From a virus: a stretch of 27,959 nt of DNA. A program made the translations under genes and the position numbers. The stretch is taken from positions 1 to 27,959 of IMG/VR virus record IMGVR_UViG_3300030060_006557. One strand, given 5' to 3'. Shown piece by piece: positions 1-8,018 of the stretch (positions are counted from its first letter, which is position 1; each line of letters opens with the position of its first letter). The notes under the pieces were generated by a model. That model saw only the letters and a list, made by a program, of their open reading frames with translations. It did not search any database and was not told the origin of the DNA.

Positions 1-1
1 A

Positions 2-316
2 GTTCAAATAGATTTGTTAATATCAGAAATACATGGATTCATTACAACCATAGATGATGTGGTTATGGTAGCTCCTATTATAAAAGAATATATGGATACT
101 GCTGTTCGTAACGATGAACACTTAGTTAAATTAGCTGGTGTACTACAAAGAATTATATCTAAATCTCAAGGTGAGTCTGATGAATCAATGTTATTAAGTG
201 ATGAAGAGAAGGCTGAATTAATGGGAACATTACAAGATACAGTTGATGATTTACAAAAAGAAAGTGATAAACTTGAGGGTATAAAAGATAAAACAATAGG
301 ATTGGGAGGTAACTAA
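2..316 (+). CDS. 5'-truncated helical protein, function unknown (likely tail/baseplate gene)
   Basis: The frame is open to the left edge: codons from position 2 read VQID before a possible TTG at 14, so the gene most likely begins outside the window. What is visible is about 104 residues, acidic and almost wholly helical, with a heptad-like C-terminal half (KAELMGTLQDTVDDLQKES) suggesting a short coiled coil. There is no signal peptide, membrane segment or catalytic motif. Its stop TAA (314-316) shares one base with the start of the hub gene, and the SD-like GGGAGGT (304-310) for that gene lies inside this one, so the two are probably translationally coupled. By position it should be a tail or baseplate component or assembly factor, but I do not recognise the family. 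Confidence 0.75.
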   Translation, partial: VQIDLLISEIHGFITTIDDVVMVAPIIKEYMDTAVRNDEHLVKLAGVLQRIISKSQGESDESMLLSDEEKAELMGTLQDTVDDLQKESDKLEGIKDKTIGLGGN

Positions 317-1644
317 TGGCTTCAACATTTACTACTGCGGAAAATGTTAGTATACCAGGTAACTTTGGAAAAAAAATAAATGTACCTTTTTATCTACAAT
401 TTGTACCTGGTACGGTTGTAGAAGTTATTACATCCGATGAAAGTTTTATGTCTTTAAATAAACCTCATTTAGTAAACACTATATTAGCGATGCCTCACAT
501 AACTAATAAACCAAAACGAAGAAAAGCTAATGTAGACAATGCTGATAGATATTATCCATTAATGAGGGGATTTGTCGATGTACCAGCTAAAGGAGACCCC
601 GTTTTACTTTGCACTGTGGGTGGTATTAAATATTACTTAGGGCCTTTGAATACAGAAAATAATCCAAACTTTAATGAAGATTTTTTATTGAGACCTGAAA
701 CTCAAGTTACTGGTGATGATAATTACGAACCAACAGCTAATGAAAAAACTATAGCTAAAGGCCAATCTATTAATTTTAGAAAAATAAAACATAAAAGGAT
801 GATAAAAAAAGGTAATAATAATTTAGACAAATATGTAGAAGGACAATCTGCTATTAATGAAACACACGGTGATATGATGTTTGAGGGTAGACATGGAAAT
901 AGTTTGAGGGTGGGTAGTAGAGATAAAAATCCTTACATTTATATATCCAATGGTAGAAACTCTAATAATTTTTATGAAAGTTTGACTGATGGTAGTTTAA
1001 TAAGTATTACCAATACTGGAACTTTAACTGACCACTTTGGTGGATACTTTGAGGTAGAATCCAAACCAGACCCAACGGACTCTGAAACTTGGACAATTAA
1101 TCAAATACCATCATTTCAATTAACATCAGATATTATTGAAGATAATCAAAGACAAATCGCAGCTATAGTAAAATCTGTAAATCAAGTCGATGATGTCAAT
1201 ACTGTGTTATATAACTATGGTGATACATCTCAGCAAAACCAAGTTTTAATACACTCAGATAGAATTATTTTTAATGCAAAAGGTTCAGATGGTGACATTT
1301 ACTTATCTTCCAAAAGAGATGTACATATTGGTACTGGGAGACACTTAACACTTTCTACAAATAAAAATTTAATAATTGAATCTGATAAAATATTTTTAGG
1401 TGACCCAAATAAAGAAGTAAATAAAGATAAGATGGAGCCAGTGGTATTGGGAAATGCATTATTTGATATTTTTGATGAACTTTTCGCTATATTAGAAGCC
1501 ACAACATCTGTATATCCATCTCCTTTATCATTAGCTCATAATGGAGCTCCACTTACGACTGTATTAACTCCTTTAAGACAAAAATTAGAAACTATAAAAA
1601 GTCAATATCATTTCGTAGAACCAAATGGAAGACAAACACAATAA
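316..1644 (+). CDS. 5: Baseplate hub/spike protein, gp5-like, without lysozyme domain
   Basis: Likely the central spike or hub component under the tail tube. Residues about 20-120 look like the gp5-type OB-fold: a beta-rich segment (PFYLQFVPGTVVEVI) followed by LMRGFVDVPAKGDPVLL and VGGIKYYLGPLN. The middle has the sequence HGDMMFEGRHGNSLRVGS seen in gp5-like proteins of marine T4-like phages. Residues about 315-360 (GDIYLSSKRDVHIGTGRHL, then LIIESDKIFLG) have the short alternating strands of a gp5/VgrG-type beta-helix. A helical C-terminus of about 75 residues follows. At 442 residues it is shorter than T4 gp5 (575), and I see no T4-lysozyme-like segment between the OB and helix parts. The start is well supported by GGGAGGT five bases upstream. 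The gp25 and gp6 genes nearby support the baseplate role. The family call is from pattern recognition, not a search. Confidence 0.8.
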   Translation: MASTFTTAENVSIPGNFGKKINVPFYLQFVPGTVVEVITSDESFMSLNKPHLVNTILAMPHITNKPKRRKANVDNADRYYPLMRGFVDVPAKGDPVLLCTVGGIKYYLGPLNTENNPNFNEDFLLRPETQVTGDDNYEPTANEKTIAKGQSINFRKIKHKRMIKKGNNNLDKYVEGQSAINETHGDMMFEGRHGNSLRVGSRDKNPYIYISNGRNSNNFYESLTDGSLISITNTGTLTDHFGGYFEVESKPDPTDSETWTINQIPSFQLTSDIIEDNQRQIAAIVKSVNQVDDVNTVLYNYGDTSQQNQVLIHSDRIIFNAKGSDGDIYLSSKRDVHIGTGRHLTLSTNKNLIIESDKIFLGDPNKEVNKDKMEPVVLGNALFDIFDELFAILEATTSVYPSPLSLAHNGAPLTTVLTPLRQKLETIKSQYHFVEPNGRQTQ

Positions 1645-1653
1645 GAGGTAATT

Positions 1654-2046
1654 ATGAAAAAGAAAAAACCAAATATAAAAACTATAATCAGACAAATTGT
1701 TAGAGAAGAAGTTGCGATGGCTATTAAAGAAGTCATTACTGAATTAAGACAACCAACTAAATCTCAACCAAAACCACAAAAGAAAATTGTTGAGAAAAAA
1801 CAATTTACAGAAAATTCAATATTGAATGATGTATTAAATGAAACAGCAGTGAGTGAAGAATGGAAAACTTTAGGTGGTGGTGAGTTTACTTCTGGTAGAA
1901 TGAATGAATTGGTTGGTAGACAATATGGAGATATGGTGAATAAAAATCCAAACATTCCAGTTTCCGTTGATGGTCAAACACCTGATTTTTTAAAAAAAGA
2001 TTATAGAGCTGTAATGAAAGCTATAGACAAAAAACAAGGAAAATAA
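1654..2046 (+). CDS. Small basic protein with N-terminal coiled coil, unknown baseplate-locus protein
   Basis: A 130-residue protein not recognised as a named family. Residues 1-32 are a lysine-rich amphipathic helix (IKTIIRQIVREEVAMAIKEV), followed by a Lys/Gln/Pro-rich linker (about 33-50), then a conserved-looking stretch with EEWKTLGGGEFTSGRMNEL and GDMVNKNPNIPVSVDGQ, and a basic C-terminus ending KAIDKKQGK. It has no cysteines, membrane segments or enzymatic motif. The start follows AAGAGGT (1643-1649), which overlaps the stop of the hub gene. Its place between the hub/spike and gp25 suggests a virion component or assembly chaperone, with the coiled coil a possible oligomerisation or docking element. 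That role is inferred from position only. Confidence 0.8.
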   Translation: MKKKKPNIKTIIRQIVREEVAMAIKEVITELRQPTKSQPKPQKKIVEKKQFTENSILNDVLNETAVSEEWKTLGGGEFTSGRMNELVGRQYGDMVNKNPNIPVSVDGQTPDFLKKDYRAVMKAIDKKQGK

Positions 2047-2049
2047 ATA

Positions 2050-2565
2050 ATGGGACTAAAGCAAGATTTAATTAACGCTAAAGTTGAAGCTACTAAAGCC
2101 AGTGGTGAACTTTTCATAGAAGACCAATTAGATACATCAGTTGGTTCTCAGATAGAAGTTGAAGCTGAATTAACAAAAGAAGCTATAGTTGATTTTTTAA
2201 CTAAGTGTGAATTTAGAATAACACAACTAAATGCAAATGTTGTGTTAGAAGATTTTAAACTACCTCCACAGCAGGGTGATGTTTTACCATCTGTTAGTGT
2301 AAGTAGTGGATTTGCTACATTTGTTCCCATGTCACCAGCGTTGGGTGGAATACCAGTTCAAAGTATGATAGCTGGTGGTAAAAATGGTGTGTTGACTAAA
2401 AACATTGACGCTGGTAAAGATGTCGGTGGATTAGACTCAACAGGTTATGTATACATTGGTGGAGACCCTGACTCTCAAGGTGCATTTGATGTTGATGATG
2501 AAGATGGTCAAAGAGAGTTTACTACTGTAAAATTAATCAGAGAAGATATTGAGGATTTATTATAA
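2050..2565 (+). CDS. Unknown structural protein between hub and gp25
   Basis: A 171-residue acidic protein, not recognised. The N-terminal third is helical (LTKEAIVDFLTKCEFRITQL). The centre is rich in Pro, Gly and Ser with small hydrophobics (SVSSGFATFVPMSPALGGIP), and a Gly-rich segment (VYIGGDPDSQGAFDVDDEDG) comes before the final helix. The central Gly-rich part could suggest a spike tip, but the hallmark PAAR motif is not visible, so I do not make that call. The start has AAGGA (2036-2040), nine bases upstream. The stop overlaps the ATG of the gp25 gene by one base (TAATG). Co-transcription within the baseplate block makes a tail role likely. Confidence 0.8.
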   Translation: MGLKQDLINAKVEATKASGELFIEDQLDTSVGSQIEVEAELTKEAIVDFLTKCEFRITQLNANVVLEDFKLPPQQGDVLPSVSVSSGFATFVPMSPALGGIPVQSMIAGGKNGVLTKNIDAGKDVGGLDSTGYVYIGGDPDSQGAFDVDDEDGQREFTTVKLIREDIEDLL

Positions 2566-3038
2566 TGGCAATTAAAGATTTATCAAGAAAACCTTTTATT
2601 GAAGACAACGATACTAATGTTAGAATTGGTATTGATTTACCAATTCGTAAAGGAAATGATATTGATGGATATTTTGCGTCAACCTCAACAACTATAGAAG
2701 CTGTAAAAAACAACATAAGAAATTTATTATTTACAAATCAAGGTGAAAGATTATTCCAACCAAACATTGGGACTAAATTGAGGAATTATTTATTCAGTCA
2801 AATAACAGAGGGAGTTCTTGTTCAAATCCAAGAAGAAGTAATAACTATTTTTAAATTTTGGTTACCTTTTGTTGAGGTTAAAAATATAGAAGTTAAAACT
2901 AATGACGCTTTTAATAGAGTTTCTTTGAGTATTTTATTTAATATAAAACAAGACCCAAACACATTAGATTCAATTACATTAAATTTTTCAAATGATAATA
3001 ATGATGAATCTACTGGTGTTAACAATGGAGGAAGATGA
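2565..3038 (+). CDS. 25: Baseplate wedge protein, gp25/GPW family
   Basis: This 157-residue protein belongs to the gp25/GPW family, the small conserved wedge component that joins the sheath-initiating part of the baseplate to gp6. The diagnostic core is visible: after the segment TTIEAVKNNIRNLLF comes TNQGERLFQPNIGTKL, which matches the family pattern of a helix leading into a GER-x(3)-P-x-x-G loop. A helix with hydrophobic spacing (VLVQIQEEVITIFKFW) and two terminal strands (VKNIEVKT, VSLSILFNIK) complete the fold. The length fits the family (T4 gp25 is 132 residues) with an extra Asn/Asp-rich tail. It overlaps the genes on both sides, and its SD is GAGGA (2551-2555). The neighbouring gp6 gene is the expected partner. 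Confidence 0.95.
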   Translation: MAIKDLSRKPFIEDNDTNVRIGIDLPIRKGNDIDGYFASTSTTIEAVKNNIRNLLFTNQGERLFQPNIGTKLRNYLFSQITEGVLVQIQEEVITIFKFWLPFVEVKNIEVKTNDAFNRVSLSILFNIKQDPNTLDSITLNFSNDNNDESTGVNNGGR

Positions 3039-5272
3039 TGCCAACATATGGTGAAAACGAATTTAAAGAATCAAATGTAAATTATATAAATAAAGATTTT
3101 AATGCGTTAAAACAATCTTTAATTAGTTACGCACAATCTTATTTTCCAAACACATATAAAGATTTTAATGAAACATCACCTGGTATGATGTTAATAGAAA
3201 TGAATGCGTATGTTGGAGATGTATTGTCGTTTTATATAGACCAACAATATAAAGAAATGTTATTACCATTAGCAGAAGAAAGAAGAAACATAATCAATAT
3301 GGCTAAAATGTTAGGATACAAGGTAAAACCAATAGTACCGGCATTCACTGAGTTGTCTTTTAAATCTGAAATAAATGCACAATCAGCAGATAGGTCAAAA
3401 GTAGATTATACTAACGCTAGTGTTTTTTCTGAGGGTATAAAAGTTAAGTCTACAGCGAACACAAATTTATTTTTTGAAACTTTAGATGTTGTTGACTTTA
3501 CGGTTGAACAAGCGGATGATATAACTTCACCAGTGATAGATACTGATACTGATGGACTAATAACAGACTATACATTGACAAGAAAAATAAGAGCTGTAAG
3601 TGGTGAAACTAAAACAAAAGACTTTACCATTACAGCACCTGAAAAATTTAAAAAAATAACTTTACCTGAAACAAATGTTATTGATATTATTTCGTGTATT
3701 GATTCAAATAATAATGAATGGTATGAAGTTGACTTTCTTGCACAAGACCAAGTACCTGTTAAAAAACACTATTCACAAGATGCAGCTAGAGATTCAGCTT
3801 ACACAAACTTTGATGGGAGTTCTTATGTATCTGATGTTCCAGTTCCATATTCTTTACAATATATTAAAACAACAAAAAGATTTACTCGTGAAACAAATAA
3901 TGATAATACGACTTCATTGGTTTTTGGAAATGGTATATTAAAAAATGGAACAATTGTTGGTGAAAATTTCTTAGATTTAGAACAATTAGGTATTATCATA
4001 CCCGGTCAAACTAATGATTTAAATGAAGCTATCGACCCATTATTGGGTGATGAGTATTCAACATTGGGTGAAACCCCAAGTCAAACAACTTTAACAATTA
4101 CTTATCGTGTAGGTGGTGGAATTGAATCTAATGCTTCGGTTGGTGATTTAACACAAGTAGTCGGAACACCAGTGAAGTTGAAAGATGGTGGAACTAATAT
4201 TGATAGTGTTACTAATGACATAGGTGCTAGAGGTGGTGCAGACAAAGAAGACACTGATGAAATAAGAGAAAAAGCTAAAGCTTTCTTCACTACACAAAAT
4301 AGATGTGTAACGAAAGAAGATTATGAAGCTAGAGTATTGAATATGACATCAAGGTTTGGAAGTATTGCGAAAGTAGTTGTGTCAAGAAATGAAGTTCCAC
4401 CAGCGACAGATATTCAAGAAGCGTATGAATCAGCAATCCAGCCTCAAATTACTGATATATCTGAAAATAGAAGACAAACTTACGAGAATTTAAGAGACCT
4501 AACAGATGAACTGTTGGGTTCGGGAGAATATCTTGCAGATGTTGTAGATGCCATCTCTGCAGAAATTAATTTTAATCTTGGAACTGCTGGAACAATACAA
4601 ACTGGATTAAATACTTTATCTGCTGCTCCTTTTATAGATTCATTGGATGCTGATTTTGGAACTATAAATGTAACAATTTTATCATATGATAGAAATAAAA
4701 ATTTAGTAGGTAATCCCCAAGCTGGTACAGCATTTTTACCAGACGCTACTGATAATACACCTGATATATTAAATGCAAATTTATCAAATTATTTAAACAA
4801 CTTTAAATTATTAACAGATGATGTTGCAATTTCAGATGGATACATTGTAAACTTTGGTGTTATCTTTGATGTAGTAGCTCACCAATATGCAAACAAACAA
4901 GAAGTTAAATTAAAATGCATACAAAAAATTATAGATTATTTCAAGATTGAAAAAATGCAATTCAATCAACCTATTTTATTGAGTCAATTAGAATATGAGT
5001 TAATGGGTATAGATGGTGTGAGAGCTGTAAATTATGTATGTGTTACACAAGATATTGATTATGTAGGTGCTGGAGAGGGATTCACTCCAGGTTTATTTAA
5101 ATATACTTATGATGGTAGTACATTAACCGAAGATGGTACAGATGGTTATGGGTATTCATATGATTTCCAAACCGCCTTAAGAGATGGAATTATATTACCA
5201 GTGAATCCAGATAACCCAGCTGTATTTGAATTAAAAAATCCAAGACAAAATGTAAAGGGGGTAGTTAGATAA
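3035..5272 (+). CDS. 6: Baseplate wedge protein gp6 (baseplate J-like)
   Basis: A 745-residue protein resembling T4 gp6/baseplate J, which forms the ring-like core of the wedge. The N-terminus (YINKDFNALKQSLISYA, then FNETSPGMMLIEMNAYVGD and an ERRNIINMAKMLGYK segment) is typical of gp6-type proteins. The J-domain signature lies near residues 395-445, with GGADKEDTDEIREKAKAFF followed by TQNRCVTKEDYEARVL. A second half with J-like strands ends near DGVRAVNYVCVT. Two ATG codons occur in tandem at 3035 and 3038. GGAGG at 3027-3031 is only three bases from the first and six from the second, so 3038 (reading MPTYGENEF) may be the true start. The gene overlaps the end of the gp25 gene. An Asp-rich loop, DTDTDGLITDYT, near residue 168 resembles a calcium loop but lacks an acidic residue at the final position. 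Confidence 0.95.
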   Translation: MMPTYGENEFKESNVNYINKDFNALKQSLISYAQSYFPNTYKDFNETSPGMMLIEMNAYVGDVLSFYIDQQYKEMLLPLAEERRNIINMAKMLGYKVKPIVPAFTELSFKSEINAQSADRSKVDYTNASVFSEGIKVKSTANTNLFFETLDVVDFTVEQADDITSPVIDTDTDGLITDYTLTRKIRAVSGETKTKDFTITAPEKFKKITLPETNVIDIISCIDSNNNEWYEVDFLAQDQVPVKKHYSQDAARDSAYTNFDGSSYVSDVPVPYSLQYIKTTKRFTRETNNDNTTSLVFGNGILKNGTIVGENFLDLEQLGIIIPGQTNDLNEAIDPLLGDEYSTLGETPSQTTLTITYRVGGGIESNASVGDLTQVVGTPVKLKDGGTNIDSVTNDIGARGGADKEDTDEIREKAKAFFTTQNRCVTKEDYEARVLNMTSRFGSIAKVVVSRNEVPPATDIQEAYESAIQPQITDISENRRQTYENLRDLTDELLGSGEYLADVVDAISAEINFNLGTAGTIQTGLNTLSAAPFIDSLDADFGTINVTILSYDRNKNLVGNPQAGTAFLPDATDNTPDILNANLSNYLNNFKLLTDDVAISDGYIVNFGVIFDVVAHQYANKQEVKLKCIQKIIDYFKIEKMQFNQPILLSQLEYELMGIDGVRAVNYVCVTQDIDYVGAGEGFTPGLFKYTYDGSTLTEDGTDGYGYSYDFQTALRDGIILPVNPDNPAVFELKNPRQNVKGVVR

Positions 5273-6366
5273 TGCATCATTTTATTTTTCCAACACAAGA
5301 CAATTGGGTTTCAAGTGGTTCATCAACTGTTACTGGTGAATCTTTTAAAAACCAAAATTTTGGTAAAGACCAAATACTTGAAGTTAAAAAAGAATTTTTT
5401 AATAATTCATTTAATCATCAAACAAGAGCGTTAGTAAACTTCGCTGGAACAGACTTTACTGAATTGTCAAAGTCGGTGTCTGATGGAACAATTGCTTCCA
5501 ATGCTCAATATTTTTTAAGACTTTTTGAAGCTGAAGGTAATTCTGAAATATCAGGTGATTACACTTTAGATATAAAACCAATATCACAGTCTTGGACTGA
5601 AGGCACAGGTAAGTTTAGTGATAATCCAAAAAATACAAATGGATGTAGTTTTGAAAATCGTAGTAATCCAATTGGTGGAACCGCAGTACCTTGGGCTAAT
5701 CCCGGTGTTACAGTTTTAAATGCAAGTTCATCGACTCAGACTTTTTCAAATCAATCACCTGATGTTGAGGTTGAAGTAACCGATATGGTGAATATGTGGT
5801 TAAGTGGTGAAGAAGAAAACTATGGAATGTTAGTTCGCTTTAGCGGTAGTCAGGAAACGGACTCCACTACATTTGGACATTTAAAATTTTTCTCAAAAGA
5901 TACACATACAATTTATCAACCAAAGCTTGAAGTTCGTTGGAATGATTCAACATTTGAAACTGGTAGTTTAAATGAATTAACAATGAGTGGATTAGCTGAT
6001 AACTTTTTATATATGAAAGGATTAAGAGAAGAATATAGAGAGAATGAACGAGTTAAGTTCAGAGTTGGTGCTAGAAAAAGATACATTCAAAAAACCTTTT
6101 CAACATCAGTCCAAACCGTAACTGGTTCATTTATAACTCAAGGTAGTGGTTCATATGCGATTAAAGATATTGCAACTAATGAATACATCGTACCATTTAG
6201 TGCTTTTACATCAATGAGTTGTGATAGTGATTCAAATTATTTCAATCAATTTTTAGATGGATTCTATCCTGATAGGGCTTATAGGATTCAATTAAAGTTA
6301 AAATATGATGATGGGCAAGAACAAATATTTGATAATGATTTTGATTTCATAGTTAAGAGGAGTTAA
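5272..6366 (+). CDS. Baseplate-locus protein with DNRLRE/CBM96-like domain
   Basis: A 364-residue protein. Residues 1-225 have the layout of the DNRLRE (CBM96-like) carbohydrate-binding domain. It opens with IFPTQDNWVSSGSS and a segment with NQNFGKDQILEVKK, then strands YFLRLFEAEGNSE and TLDIKPISQSWTEGTGKF, then VEVEVTDMVNMWLSG and YGMLVRFSG. It closes with LKFFSKDTHTIYQPKLEVRW, a typical family ending. Residues about 230-364 form a separate domain (ADNFLYMKGLREEYRENERV, then RIQLKLKYDDGQEQIF) that could dock to the baseplate. It starts one base inside the gp6 stop, behind an AAAGGGGG purine run. The position matches where T4-like phages keep peripheral wedge proteins. I infer a wedge-peripheral adaptor with glycan-binding ability. 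The domain call is by eye. Confidence 0.8.
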   Translation: MHHFIFPTQDNWVSSGSSTVTGESFKNQNFGKDQILEVKKEFFNNSFNHQTRALVNFAGTDFTELSKSVSDGTIASNAQYFLRLFEAEGNSEISGDYTLDIKPISQSWTEGTGKFSDNPKNTNGCSFENRSNPIGGTAVPWANPGVTVLNASSSTQTFSNQSPDVEVEVTDMVNMWLSGEEENYGMLVRFSGSQETDSTTFGHLKFFSKDTHTIYQPKLEVRWNDSTFETGSLNELTMSGLADNFLYMKGLREEYRENERVKFRVGARKRYIQKTFSTSVQTVTGSFITQGSGSYAIKDIATNEYIVPFSAFTSMSCDSDSNYFNQFLDGFYPDRAYRIQLKLKYDDGQEQIFDNDFDFIVKRS

Positions 6367-6369
6367 TAA

Positions 6370-8016
6370 ATGGTTACATTAGAACAAGTATTAGATAAGT
6401 TAGCTGATTATTTAATAAATCAAGATGCAATAAATACACCTACAGTTCGTGCTAATCAAAAAACAATCAGAAATGGACTTATAAGTATAGCACGAGATAA
6501 TTCTGAAAAATTAATTTTATTTGAAACAGATAGAGAAGCTAACGAAGAAGACCTTTTAGGTTCACAAAATGATTTAAGTTTACAACAAATAGTTGATTTA
6601 ATAAATGATGTCGGTGCAGTAATTGATAATGTTATGTTCCATTCTGATTTTGATACCAGTGGAGAAGTTGCATTATTGGTAGACCTTGAAATAGAATTTC
6701 TTGGTAATTTTTACACAATAACTGATATAATTAGAAACGACCAAAACAATCCAATTAATTTAAGTCAATTTATGAATCTTCAACAATTCACACAAAACAT
6801 TGATGTGGGATTAGCGGAAGAATATTTAGATACAACGATATTTGAATTATTGCCTGGTACACAAGGAAGACAAGAAAGAATAATTAACTTCTTTAATGAG
6901 TTCACAAATTTAATCGGAGAAGCACCTGATTTTCAAATCAATGCAGATGGATTAGTTGGTGAAGAATTTGACCCACTTGAATATAGTGAGTTCCACGATA
7001 TATCAGCCACTTATACAACACCCGATTATGGAATACCAACGGAAGAATCTTTTATAACAAGATTAAATAATACAGCTCAAGGTGATGACTTTAATGAGGG
7101 TAAAACTTTACAATCTATGCGAGATACTTTAAACACTTATTTAGTGGATGTAGATGAAGAACTTCCAGGTCAAGATGATGAAAGACCAGAATACATTAAT
7201 CAATCAAGTGGATATTTAAAGTTTAGAAATTTAAATCAAGGTATTATAATTAGAAATACAGATAATCCATTTTTAGATAATTTAAATCCAGAATCAAGAG
7301 AGTTTTTAGAAACAGGATTTACAATCACAATGTGGGTTAGATTTTTAGATAAATCATCTCAAGGAACATTGTTTAATTTTGGTAATCCTTTTAGAAAAGA
7401 TAATCCATTAGGTTTTAGTTTAGAAACTTATGTTATTAAAAGAGATTCAATACCAGCCAGAGCTGGTTTAGGTTTTGGTTCTACTTCCAACAATACTTGG
7501 GGTGATATATTTCAAGATGGTGGTGGTGTAGGTGGTTATGATTTTGAAGCACCAAGTGAGGGATTTTTTAGTGAAGATAATGCGGAACGATTTGTAAGAT
7601 TAGTTGTAAGAGAAAATGATGATAGATTAAGGGGTTCTCATTTTGGTTTACCATTTATGAATAGAAGACCGGGCGTACCACAACTTGGTTCAGCGGATTT
7701 TTATCAAGATGCAATAGCTGAAGGAAATGAGCCAACCGCACCATTTGACCACGAGTTTGGATTAATGACCAATACGAGAGTTCCTATTGATTACTCTGAA
7801 TGGTATTTCATTTGTGCTACTTACAATCCTTCTATAGAGGAAGAGACATCTCTTGAAGGAGCAACATATACGACATTCAAAAACAATTCAGATTTTTGGA
7901 AAAACAGAGTTAAAACAGATGGTAGTTATACACATTATTCTGGATTGGGAAGTAGATGTAAAGTGGAAGTTATATCAAAAACAGATTTATTAAGAGCAAG
8001 AGGATTTGAAGTTTAA
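6370..8016 (+). CDS. Baseplate/tail protein with LamG (concanavalin-like) domain
   Basis: A 548-residue acidic protein. The N-terminal region of about 270 residues (starting MVTLEQVLDKLADYLINQDA) is mostly helical, not a domain I can name, and probably anchors to the baseplate. Residues about 280-490 look like a LamG/concanavalin A-like sandwich: YLKFRNLNQGIIIRNTDNPF, then the hallmark TGFTITMWVRFLDKSSQGT leading to LFNFGNP, and later the matching strand DYSEWYFICATYNPS. A Gly-rich loop (FQDGGGVGGYDFE) sits inside the domain. The last 55 residues include KVEVISKTDLLRARGFEV. The start is well supported by AGAGGAG (6356-6362). The LamG fold binds glycans or proteins in many surface adhesins, so a peripheral baseplate or short-fibre role is inferred. 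Confidence 0.8.
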   Translation: MVTLEQVLDKLADYLINQDAINTPTVRANQKTIRNGLISIARDNSEKLILFETDREANEEDLLGSQNDLSLQQIVDLINDVGAVIDNVMFHSDFDTSGEVALLVDLEIEFLGNFYTITDIIRNDQNNPINLSQFMNLQQFTQNIDVGLAEEYLDTTIFELLPGTQGRQERIINFFNEFTNLIGEAPDFQINADGLVGEEFDPLEYSEFHDISATYTTPDYGIPTEESFITRLNNTAQGDDFNEGKTLQSMRDTLNTYLVDVDEELPGQDDERPEYINQSSGYLKFRNLNQGIIIRNTDNPFLDNLNPESREFLETGFTITMWVRFLDKSSQGTLFNFGNPFRKDNPLGFSLETYVIKRDSIPARAGLGFGSTSNNTWGDIFQDGGGVGGYDFEAPSEGFFSEDNAERFVRLVVRENDDRLRGSHFGLPFMNRRPGVPQLGSADFYQDAIAEGNEPTAPFDHEFGLMTNTRVPIDYSEWYFICATYNPSIEEETSLEGATYTTFKNNSDFWKNRVKTDGSYTHYSGLGSRCKVEVISKTDLLRARGFEV

Positions 8017-8018
8017 AA

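Noticed and set aside
3538-3573. EF-hand-like DTDTDGLITDYT loop in the gp6-like protein
   Set aside because: The last coordinating position is Thr rather than an acidic residue and it lies in a loop of a family not known to bind calcium.
3675-3941. Overlapping + strand frame within the gp6 gene, and similar ones at 14548-14760, 15022-15261 and 17706-17978
   Set aside because: They lie inside genes with clear domain content in another frame, have low-complexity composition and no SD.
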